This document shows, in pieces, positions 16,365-21,764 of a DNA stretch of 23,070 nt. The stretch comes from a virus. Made by a program: the position numbers and the translations under genes. The number at the start of each line of letters is the position of its first letter. Position 1 is the first letter of the stretch. Location: positions 1 to 23,070 of IMG/VR virus record IMGVR_UViG_3300047274_000093; one strand, given 5' to 3'. The notes beneath the pieces are model-generated. The model saw nothing but the letters and a program-made list of their open reading frames with translations, did no database searches and was not told the DNA's origin.

Positions 16365-16545
16365 TAGGTGGTTCCTTCTTCAGTAGTGCTGGAATCTTCT
16401 TCTCCTTCTCTAGCCGTGCAATCTCTTTGGTGAGTAAGGAGATTAGTCCTTCTTGCAGCAGTAGCTGCACCATGCGCTCATCCATCTCCTTGAGCAGCAC
16501 ATCTGCTGACCCATCCTCGTGTTCTGCAATTACTTCTACAATCAT
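16354..16545 (-). CDS. small acidic phage protein of unknown function
   Basis: The protein has 63 residues from an ATG at 16545 with TGGAG nine to thirteen bases upstream; the longer frame to 16572 is not supported. It begins MIVEVIAEHEDGSADVLLKE, a beta-hairpin-like opening common in small phage proteins, followed by a Leu-rich helix (MVQLLLQEGLISLLTKEIA) and a charged C-terminus. Its start overlaps the stop of the 53-residue gene upstream (ATGA at 16542-16545), and its end overlaps the DUF3310 start by 11 bases, so it is translationally coupled. I cannot assign a function. Confidence 0.65.
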   Translation of the reverse strand: MIVEVIAEHEDGSADVLLKEMDERMVQLLLQEGLISLLTKEIARLEKEKKIPALLKKEPPNEV

Positions 16546-16703
16546 TGTTGTTTCTCCACAAAACTGTTGCACAGTTGGTGCACCTTACCATCTGCCGTCT
16601 TGAATTTTAACACCACTTCAATCTTGTTGTCAAAGTCATACAGGCTTACTAGTAAGTGCTTTCGCAGCGCTTCCATCATACGATAGGTTTCATCATTGGT
16701 CAT
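16542..16703 (-). CDS. 53-residue protein between sigma factor and small acidic protein
   Basis: This frame reads MTNDETYRMMEALRKHLLVS at its N-terminus and ends CNSFVEKQQ. It fills the gap between two confident genes with an open frame from the ATG at 16703 to the TGA at 16542-16544. GGAG lies 6 bases before the ATG. It overlaps the sigma gene end by 11 bases and shares ATGA with the next gene. A helix at 6-20 is followed by strands (NKIEVVLKFKTADGKVHQLC). The exact junctions make it credible. Function is unknown; the position next to the sigma factor is the only clue. Confidence 0.6.
   Translation of the reverse strand: MTNDETYRMMEALRKHLLVSLYDFDNKIEVVLKFKTADGKVHQLCNSFVEKQQ
16645..16656. 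repeat. one copy of dispersed palindrome TACTAGTA (12-base form CTTACTAGTAAG)
   Basis: The palindrome TACTAGTA occurs eight times in the window, starting at 104, 4657, 10616, 11369, 16647, 19992, 20558 and 22507. Four copies extend to TTACTAGTAA (4656, 10615, 16646, 20557), and those at 16645 and 20556 to CTTACTAGTAAG. All copies lie inside coding sequence. Chance would give well under one copy of an 8-mer in 23 kb. Whether it is a functional site or a codon-pair effect is not known. Confidence 0.4.
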
Positions 16704-17211
16704 AAGAACTCCGTATAGTCTTCTTTGCTTTCCACACTAGGTTTTTAGCATGGTTTGGGCTACACCGCAACACCGTAGCAATGTCATTATAACACATATT
16801 CTCTTCTAGTTTCAATAGAAGAGCACGTTTCTGTTTACTAGGCAACTTCTCAATGAGTAGGTGTACATGCTCTACTGCTTGCCTAGTTTCATAGATTGAT
16901 TCTGGTGTATCCACGGTGATGCTCTCAAAGTCGGTTTTAAGGCTGTTAAACGGGCGTTTGGACGCTTTATTGATGGCTATGGTACACAACCATGTATAGA
17001 ACTGACTATCGCCCCTAAACGTCTTCAAATACTTGAATGCAGCTACGAAGGTGTCTTGTGTCAATTCCTCTGCCAGAGCATTGTCGTTAACACGTTTCCT
17101 AAGAAACCTATAGATGCGATCCCAATACTTGGATGTTAGCAGAGAGTAAGCTTCCTCACTCCCTGCTAGCGCCTCAGTTATTAGTAATGTGTCATCAGAT
17201 TTCACAGACAC
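16693..17211 (-). CDS. ECF-type RNA polymerase sigma factor
   Basis: The protein has 172 residues with the two-domain ECF layout. Sigma region 2 spans about residues 22-85: YWDRIYRFLRKRVNDNALAE, then LTQDTFVAAFKYL and FRGDSQFYTWLCTIAINKA, matching the DAEDLTQ-F-RAW and F-T-WL-IA-N pattern. Sigma region 4 spans about 112-168: IEKLPSKQKRALLL, then a helix-turn-helix NDIATVLRCSPNHAKNLVWKA. No sigma 1.1, 1.2 or region 3 is present. It would bind core host RNA polymerase and direct it to a phage promoter set. Start: a stop codon lies one codon upstream, so the GTG at 17211 (or at 17205) must be used; no strong ribosome site is seen, and coupling to the RNR stop (17-base overlap) is likely. It is the most distal large gene of the minus-strand operon. 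Confidence 0.85.
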   Translation of the reverse strand: MSVKSDDTLLITEALAGSEEAYSLLTSKYWDRIYRFLRKRVNDNALAEELTQDTFVAAFKYLKTFRGDSQFYTWLCTIAINKASKRPFNSLKTDFESITVDTPESIYETRQAVEHVHLLIEKLPSKQKRALLLKLEENMCYNDIATVLRCSPNHAKNLVWKAKKTIRSSYDQ

Positions 17212-19093
17212 CGGCTACACACGCCAACTGTTGAGCACCCTCAACGTTGTCATCGTACTCTACGAAAGATTCCCAATCAATCGTAGCTGGCATCTCTGCC
17301 TTTAGCTTCTCATAAGTAGCTGCGTCAATCTCCTCGTAAGGGGCTTGCTTGTAGCTACCACCATCCCACGGCAGGAAACTAATGCCGCTAATCTCATCGA
17401 AGTTCTTCCAGACCCAAGCACCCACTTCAGGCCAGTCAGCTTCTTTGACATACACAGTAACTGATGGCTTGTGCTCACACCAGTGACGCTGGTAGGTTAG
17501 CCATAGTTTCAGGTGTGTGAAGCTGTCTAGTTCATCACGAGTGACACAGCCTTCAGGAGCCTTCATGGGGAAGCTGAACACAGTGGTGTCGTGTGGCTTC
17601 ATCACATCCGCTTCATTGGGAATGCCTTGGTCTTTGAGGAACTGCGTGATAGGGTCTTTGTTATCATTGCGTACCCGTCGAATATAAAACTCACTATGAC
17701 GAGCATGAATGCCAGAGGCGCTATCAACAAGCTGGCTAACAGTCCCGCTAGGCTTAACACAAGTAATCGCAGCAGACTGAGGGATACCAAGCTCATCAGC
17801 AAACTCCTTATTAGTAACGACAGACAACTCACGCATGGCATCAAGCCGTGATGACAGACCTTCGTCATTAATGTCATTCAGCAGAGGGCAGTCTAGGATA
17901 CCAGTGATGGACACACCTAGCAGACGCTCTTCTTCAGTGTTCTTCTGCCACACTTTACGTAGGTACGGGAAGTCAGTCAGTGTTGACTGAAAGGTACCCA
18001 GAATAGTGGCGAGTCTGACCTTTCGCTGCAGAGCATTATCATCATCATGTTTCCGTGCAACCACCTCTGTAAGATTACAGAATTGATACGGGCGCAAGAT
18101 AATTTCGGAACATGGGTTAGTACCGAACTCATAAGTGCTGTCTCGCCGTCCTCGTTTAGCAACTGTAGATTTAGCTGCTTGTCGAGAGAAGATTCCTCGC
18201 TCTCCACTGTAACTTTGATACAGTGCCAGCCACTCAGACATAAACTCTCCAACAGTGGGTTTGTCATTATAGCATGCACTGTTGTTTGCCAGTGCTCGTT
18301 GTCCTTCTCGCTCCCACCACTGTCCTGCTTTTGCATGTCGCATCCGATCATCTGACAAATCACTGAGGCTAATCATCGCTGACCGACGTACCCCACCAAC
18401 AACCACGACTTCCCCAATCTTACACATAATGTCATGGCACTCCAAGCTGGTAAGTTTCCGACCTGTCGCACCTTTAAACTTATTAGTAACAAATTCAAAG
18501 AGGCTAATGAGGGGTTGAGGGCCGCTAGCTCGACCCCCAAATACTTTAAGGCGTGCCCCTGCCGGACGGACTTTAGAGGTATCCCATTTTGGAATTTCCC
18601 CGGAATACAGTAGGGCGATAAGCTGACGTAGGGCCTTGGCCCAACCTGCCTTGCTATCAGACACAGAGATAGTAGTGTCGCTATTGAATAGCTGAGTAGG
18701 GACTTCAGGTAGTTTGTTAACATACTTGCTTTCTACAGAGAAGCCCACACCAGTGCCACACAGCAGGATGTACATAGCTTCGTCGAATGACTTCACATCG
18801 TCTACAGGCAGATAGCTGCAGTTATAACCAGCAGTGTTATCACGCTCTAGTGCGTCACCTGCAGTCATGATGGAACGCATGGAGGGCATCACTTCACAAT
18901 TGAGAATTGCAGAGTGTAGTTCCGTGTGTAGTGCTGCAGGAATCTTGTAGCCGTGTTTCTTTTGTAGATGTTGTGACATGAAGTTCATGTAGCGATCCAC
19001 AGTCTCGGGCCAATGCTCTCGACGATTCTTGTCGTCTAGGAATCGCGAGTAGCGGCTTTTAGCAATAAACGTTTCGTATGTACCTAGTGTCAT
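17195..19093 (-). CDS. nrdJ: class II (adenosylcobalamin-dependent) ribonucleotide reductase
   Basis: The protein has 632 residues and reduces ribonucleotides to deoxyribonucleotides using coenzyme B12. The start SRYSRFLDDKNRREHWPETV is typical. The redox cysteine is in YNCSYLP (Cys92). The active-site motif TNPCSEI carries Cys328, the thiyl-radical site, and Glu330; Cys339 in FCN is its partner, with the same 11-residue spacing as Cys408/Cys419 of Lactobacillus RTPR. The C-terminus has Cys625-x4-Cys630, as in RTPR Cys731/736, for reduction by thioredoxin. It is shorter than RTPR (739 residues), as in other phage class II enzymes, and has no obvious separate small subunit nearby. The ATG at 19093 overlaps the preceding 42-residue gene by four bases. 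The host must have or take up B12. Confidence 0.9.
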   Translation of the reverse strand: MTLGTYETFIAKSRYSRFLDDKNRREHWPETVDRYMNFMSQHLQKKHGYKIPAALHTELHSAILNCEVMPSMRSIMTAGDALERDNTAGYNCSYLPVDDVKSFDEAMYILLCGTGVGFSVESKYVNKLPEVPTQLFNSDTTISVSDSKAGWAKALRQLIALLYSGEIPKWDTSKVRPAGARLKVFGGRASGPQPLISLFEFVTNKFKGATGRKLTSLECHDIMCKIGEVVVVGGVRRSAMISLSDLSDDRMRHAKAGQWWEREGQRALANNSACYNDKPTVGEFMSEWLALYQSYSGERGIFSRQAAKSTVAKRGRRDSTYEFGTNPCSEIILRPYQFCNLTEVVARKHDDDNALQRKVRLATILGTFQSTLTDFPYLRKVWQKNTEEERLLGVSITGILDCPLLNDINDEGLSSRLDAMRELSVVTNKEFADELGIPQSAAITCVKPSGTVSQLVDSASGIHARHSEFYIRRVRNDNKDPITQFLKDQGIPNEADVMKPHDTTVFSFPMKAPEGCVTRDELDSFTHLKLWLTYQRHWCEHKPSVTVYVKEADWPEVGAWVWKNFDEISGISFLPWDGGSYKQAPYEEIDAATYEKLKAEMPATIDWESFVEYDDNVEGAQQLACVAGVCEI

Positions 19094-19218
19094 TCTTCTA
19101 GTTCCTCTGGATTATAAAATGCAAGTTCAACGATGCCTAAGTAAATACTCACGTAGACACCGGGTGCAGGGTTCACATCAAACCCCACTGCTAGTCCTGC
19201 TAACAGTCTAATAGCCAT
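19090..19218 (-). CDS. 42-residue hydrophobic-leaning small protein upstream of RNR
   Basis: This frame runs from the ATG at 19218 to a TGA sharing ATGA with the RNR start (19090-19093). It overlaps the preceding gene by 11 bases. The product starts MAIRLLAGLAVGFDVN and contains GVYVSIYLGIVELAFYN, then an acidic end PEELEE. It is moderately hydrophobic, but no clear single-pass membrane helix can be assigned. A weak AGTAAATGGTA precedes the ATG. The exact fit between neighbours supports coding; it may also act simply to couple translation into RNR. Function is unknown. Confidence 0.5.
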   Translation of the reverse strand: MAIRLLAGLAVGFDVNPAPGVYVSIYLGIVELAFYNPEELEE

Positions 19219-19396
19219 TACCATTTACTGTACCTTTGTAAATTTCAGACGTTGCAATGGTAAACAATATGTTCTTTGTTTCGTCCGACAACATCTCGTA
19301 AAACATACCTCGGTACTTACCACTGCTAACGATGTAGTCAAAATCTTTAACTACGTGGTGTACCCAGAACTCTTCCGATTGCGTTTCATCGGTCAT
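19208..19396 (-). CDS. small acidic protein downstream of mazG
   Basis: The protein has 62 residues from the ATG at 19396, preceded by GGAGG at an 8-base spacing (the GGAGG lies inside the mazG end). It overlaps the mazG stop by 11 bases. The sequence opens MTDETQSEEFWVHHVVKDFD and continues with a region resembling a helix (YRGMFYEMLSDETKNILFTI). Such small acidic proteins are frequent in phage early operons, often as inhibitors of host functions, but no such role can be read here. A longer frame starting at 19411 lacks an ATG. Confidence 0.6.
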   Translation of the reverse strand: MTDETQSEEFWVHHVVKDFDYIVSSGKYRGMFYEMLSDETKNILFTIATSEIYKGTVNGNGY

Positions 19397-19700
19397 CTCC
19401 GCTACCTCCAATTACGTTACGCACTGCACGACTACGCAGCTTGTTAATGTTACCTACGGCAATATCTAGCATATCTATATTGTAATGCTGTCCTAGAACA
19501 GCTACAAACCACAGCACATCACCTAGCTCTTTTTTTAACGACTCTCGGTTTACTGATCCGTCGCTGTCCCGTACTGCTTTTGCTACTAGGCTTGCTACTT
19601 CCCCCGCTTCTCCTGCTAGCCCTAGGCTTAGGTACTCTCGGTTCTGTGCTGACGGCAGGGCGAACCTTGCTGCTAGTTCTTGATACTCTCGTAGATTCAT
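19386..19700 (-). CDS. mazG: MazG-like nucleotide pyrophosphohydrolase
   Basis: The protein has 104 residues. It carries the MazG all-alpha metal-binding signature: LGLAGEAGEVASLVAKAV with Glu31 and Glu34, and KKELGDVLWFVAVLG with Glu58 and Asp61, i.e. the ExxE...ExxD arrangement that binds Mg2+. The family hydrolyses NTPs/dNTPs to monophosphates; phage versions may clear noncanonical nucleotides or alter host stringent signals. The single-domain length is normal for phage enzymes. AAAGGAAG just before the ATG at 19700 is a strong ribosome site. Codons 1-59 overlap the HNH gene in another frame; there only 2 of 59 codons end in T, compared with 18 of 44 after the overlap (codons 61-104), which suggests dual-coding constraint. 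Confidence 0.85.
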   Translation of the reverse strand: MNLREYQELAARFALPSAQNREYLSLGLAGEAGEVASLVAKAVRDSDGSVNRESLKKELGDVLWFVAVLGQHYNIDMLDIAVGNINKLRSRAVRNVIGGSGDDR

Positions 19701-20055
19701 TTTCTTCCTTTGTCTTTAGTTTGTGGCACTTGGTGCACAGCACCTGAAGATTACTCTGCTCACAGAACAAACGATCAATGTACAAGTCCCAAGAAACAAA
19801 ACCAGTAGCAGGGTCTACTACTGGCAGTATGTGATCAACTTGTACATCCTTGGCAGTGTGCTCTTCGTTACACATGACGCACAAATAGTGCATCGCAAGC
19901 TTGCCTGTCTTCTTGTTTGTCTTCCTACCTAACTCAGCCTTCTTCAGTGCTTTCCACTTAGGGGGCCATCGCCTCATTCCTCCACGTAGCGTACTAGTAA
20001 TGAATGAGCGATAGCGACCTTCTGTCCACTCCCCGTCGTTCCTTACACCTGCCAC
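19519..20055 (-). CDS. HNH endonuclease with basic overprinted tail
   Basis: The protein has 178 residues. The core (1-118) has the HNH layout: MAGVRNDGEWTEGRYRSF start, Cys59-x2-Cys62, VDHILPVV (Asp74-His75), LFCEQSNLQVLC with Asn102 as the middle residue, and CTKCHKLKT (Cys107, Cys110, His111). The four cysteines would hold a structural zinc. HNH enzymes of this type are common in podoviruses, with possible roles in packaging, DNA nicking or homing. The start is the GTG at 20055, since a stop lies three codons before it. The remaining 60 residues are very basic (Arg, Lys, Ser, Pro) and are read across mazG in another frame. Relatives that I recall end soon after the CxxCH motif, so the tail is unusual. 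Confidence 0.8.
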   Translation of the reverse strand: MAGVRNDGEWTEGRYRSFITSTLRGGMRRWPPKWKALKKAELGRKTNKKTGKLAMHYLCVMCNEEHTAKDVQVDHILPVVDPATGFVSWDLYIDRLFCEQSNLQVLCTKCHKLKTKEENESTRVSRTSSKVRPAVSTEPRVPKPRASRRSGGSSKPSSKSSTGQRRISKPRVVKKRAR

Positions 20056-20276
20056 GGAATCACTTTAGTCCAAGCAGCAAAGTGGTGGATATTGCCGTCC
20101 TTGTCAGAACAGCGGCTGTACATTCCGTCAATGTTAAGAAATTTATAAACGTCTGTATATTTAAATTCTGCACTAGCGGGAGGTACTTGTACCACATCGT
20201 TCGCAAGTTTGAAATGAGTATTTCGGTCAAGGTCATAAAGAGCCTTCATATCGTTAATGTCTACTTCACTAATCAC
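20043..20276 (-). CDS. small hypothetical phage protein (77 residues)
   Basis: The start is the GTG at 20276 with a strong GGAGG six bases upstream. The product (MISEVDINDMKALYDLDRNT at the start) has mixed charge and a middle section FKYTDVYKFLNIDGMYSRCS that could be a small fold, ending HHFAAWTKVIPWQV. It overlaps the upstream gene by 8 bases and the HNH start by 13 bases. No known motif was recognised. Coding is supported by the Shine-Dalgarno sequence and junctions. Confidence 0.6.
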   Translation of the reverse strand: MISEVDINDMKALYDLDRNTHFKLANDVVQVPPASAEFKYTDVYKFLNIDGMYSRCSDKDGNIHHFAAWTKVIPWQV

Positions 20277-20487
20277 ACACTACCTCCGATTCTGTTTCGA
20301 TCCACACATGTGCACCACACGACAGTGGTTTGTCTGGGCTGTACACAATAGTTGCTGGGCCACTAATCTGTACTTTGTGTGCATACACGTTACTCTTGTA
20401 AGTCTTAACTGTGAGCACAGGTTCAGACTCGTTGTTCTTTCGGTTGGACTTAATTACATGTTGGTTAACATGAATAATAGTCTTCAC
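20269..20487 (-). CDS. small hypothetical phage protein (72 residues)
   Basis: The start is a GTG at 20487 with GGAGG seven bases upstream; the ATG three bases earlier belongs to the previous gene's final codons and leads directly to its stop. The sequence is basic at first (KTIIHVNQHVIKSNRKNN) and then beta-like (EPVLTVKTYKSNVYAHKVQI), followed by VWIETESEVVCD. The alternating pattern suggests a small beta-rich domain. It overlaps the membrane gene upstream by 4 bases and the next gene by 8. Function is unknown. Confidence 0.6.
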   Translation of the reverse strand: MKTIIHVNQHVIKSNRKNNESEPVLTVKTYKSNVYAHKVQISGPATIVYSPDKPLSCGAHVWIETESEVVCD

Positions 20488-20630
20488 TTCATTGCCTCCA
20501 TATACAAGCCTACGTTGCCTAGGGCGTAGCCGATGAAGGCAATGCCTAGACCAATCTTACTAGTAAGCAGCAAGTTAACTGCCACTACTAAGTATACCAC
20601 ACCAATCAGTGCAATTAACCATGCTGCCAT
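20484..20630 (-). CDS. 48-residue membrane protein with two transmembrane segments
   Basis: The frame starts at the ATG at 20630, with AGGAG five bases upstream (GAGGAGTAATT). Two hydrophobic stretches are visible: WLIALIGVVYLVVAVNLLL (residues 4-22) and IGLGIAFIGYALGNVGLYM (26-44), joined by TSK. It is a likely inner-membrane hairpin. Proteins of this size occur in many phage early operons; holins can also be two-pass, but there is no endolysin beside it. It overlaps the next GTG-started gene by 4 bases and begins 2 bases after the preceding stop. Function is not assigned. Confidence 0.65.
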   Translation of the reverse strand: MAAWLIALIGVVYLVVAVNLLLTSKIGLGIAFIGYALGNVGLYMEAMK

Positions 20631-20632
20631 AA

Positions 20633-20839
20633 TTACTCCTCGTAAGGTACGTATAACGTGTTCAATGTCTCAAAGCTACCGTCTTCAAACTTCTTGACAA
20701 CCTCGCTAGTGCGTACCATGTCTCTGCCCCATACGTAGTGGTTTAGTGTGCGTACATGCGCCACTTCGTATCCCGGATACATTGTTGTATCAAAGATTGG
20801 TTCACCGACGAATTGAACTCTAGGCTTTACTTTGTCCAC
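20633..20839 (-). CDS. small hypothetical protein downstream of thyX
   Basis: Two starts are possible. The GTG at 20839 has GGAGG four bases upstream and gives 68 residues; an ATG at 20863 gives 76 residues but has no ribosome site and overlaps thyX by 37 bases. I prefer the GTG, which overlaps thyX by 13. The product contains PRVQFVGEPIFDTTMYPGYE and HVRTLNHYVWGRDMVRTSEV, then ends LNTLYVPYEE. The repeated strands suggest a small beta domain. No family was recognised. Confidence 0.6.
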   Translation of the reverse strand: MDKVKPRVQFVGEPIFDTTMYPGYEVAHVRTLNHYVWGRDMVRTSEVVKKFEDGSFETLNTLYVPYEE

Positions 20840-21471
20840 AAGTCCTCCAAGAATGGATAACATTGTACCAGAATATCTTTACATTGTAAAGCCACCTCAC
20901 GATGTTCTTTCTGCGTAGCTACGTCTGTACGTAGTTCAACATAGTGAATCCAACTCCGCAATGTACCATTCATGTACATCTTAGATACAGTCATTCCTTC
21001 AGGAAGTATTTTACGAGCAACCTCCTTGGCAATACCTTTATCTAACGCACTTTCATAAATAAACTCTACTTCATTCAGTAGTTTACTTTGAACACCCTGC
21101 CACCAATAGGCTAGGCGGCGGTCTTCATCGTCTGAGATATTAATATCAATGCTGTTTTGCCTATTAACAAAGTCTTGCTTACGTACTTCGTTCATTTCAA
21201 AATCAGCGGCTTTTGCATAACGCTGGCTAAACTCTTGGAAGCTGAAACTACGATGACGCAAGATTTGTCGAGCAATGTCTCGTGTCGTCGTAATTTCCAT
21301 GCACACATTGACCATCTCAAAGGGACTCCAGTGTTTGTTACGCACTAGATACTTGAGGAGCTTGTTGTTTGTATCTTCCTTAGTCTGACCACTAGGGTTT
21401 GAAACCCGTGCCATGTACGCTATCTGAGACTCGCCTGAAGGTGTCGTCCACACTAACTTGACTTCGCTCAT
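20827..21471 (-). CDS. thyX: flavin-dependent thymidylate synthase ThyX
   Basis: The protein has 214 residues. ThyX converts dUMP to dTMP using FAD and methylenetetrahydrofolate, without needing dihydrofolate reductase. The signature RHR-x7-S is present as RHRSFSFQEFSQRY (Arg72-His73-Arg74 to Tyr85). Also visible are MARVSNP (20-26), KHWSPFEMVNVCMEI (46-60) and RKILPEGMTVSKMYMNGTLR (C-terminal half), the latter holding the family's LP-x-x-T/M-x-x-N region and the start of RSWIHYVELR. The start is the ATG at 21471 with GAGGAG ten bases upstream; the open frame to 21543 is not supported. Length is normal. It pairs with the class II RNR in the same operon. Confidence 0.92.
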   Translation of the reverse strand: MSEVKLVWTTPSGESQIAYMARVSNPSGQTKEDTNNKLLKYLVRNKHWSPFEMVNVCMEITTTRDIARQILRHRSFSFQEFSQRYAKAADFEMNEVRKQDFVNRQNSIDINISDDEDRRLAYWWQGVQSKLLNEVEFIYESALDKGIAKEVARKILPEGMTVSKMYMNGTLRSWIHYVELRTDVATQKEHREVALQCKDILVQCYPFLEDLWTK

Positions 21472-21530
21472 ATTCTCGTAGCTCCTCTTGCCAATCACGT
21501 TCCATTTCGTTATTAATAACTTCCCGCTTC

Positions 21531-21764
21531 CTACTCTTCCCAAGTCTTTCCTGATCCAAAGTTGAGCGGCTCATCTTCAAACGCTGGTTCTTCAAAGTTG
21601 TCATCGTCTTCAAAAAAGTTAGTGTAGTTGGCTACCAGTACGTCAGGCAGTAGGTTGATAATGTCTTCGACAGACAGCCCAAGAGCAATTACTAGCTCTA
21701 CAGGATCGTCAAAGTTCTCTTCGATAAACTCTTTAACCTGCCGTAGTTTGTCGGTGTAGTTCAT
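21531..21764 (-). CDS. acidic hypothetical phage protein (77 residues)
   Basis: The start is taken at the ATG at 21764. The ribosome site is weak, and an in-frame extension to 21821 exists inside the upstream gene. The product is very acidic: FIEENFDDPVELVIALGLSV (helical, residues about 12-31), then EDIINLLPDVLVANYTNFFE and a Glu/Asp-rich end. The DPVELV-ALGLSVEDII pattern suggests a small helical bundle. It overlaps the metallophosphoesterase gene by 32 bases; thyX begins 59 bases further on. Acidic small proteins can mimic DNA, but that is only a possibility. Confidence 0.6.
   Translation of the reverse strand: MNYTDKLRQVKEFIEENFDDPVELVIALGLSVEDIINLLPDVLVANYTNFFEDDDNFEEPAFEDEPLNFGSGKTWEE

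Noticed and set aside
18047-18363. Plus- and minus-strand frames over 100 residues inside the RNR gene
   Set aside because: They overlap conserved RNR active-site regions and carry no recognisable domain.
21392-21505. Short minus-strand frame (about 37 residues from an ATG at 21505) between the 77-residue gene and thyX
   Set aside because: No good ribosome site, it runs well into thyX, and composition looks like a shadow of the thyX frame; the strong Shine-Dalgarno sequence here serves thyX.
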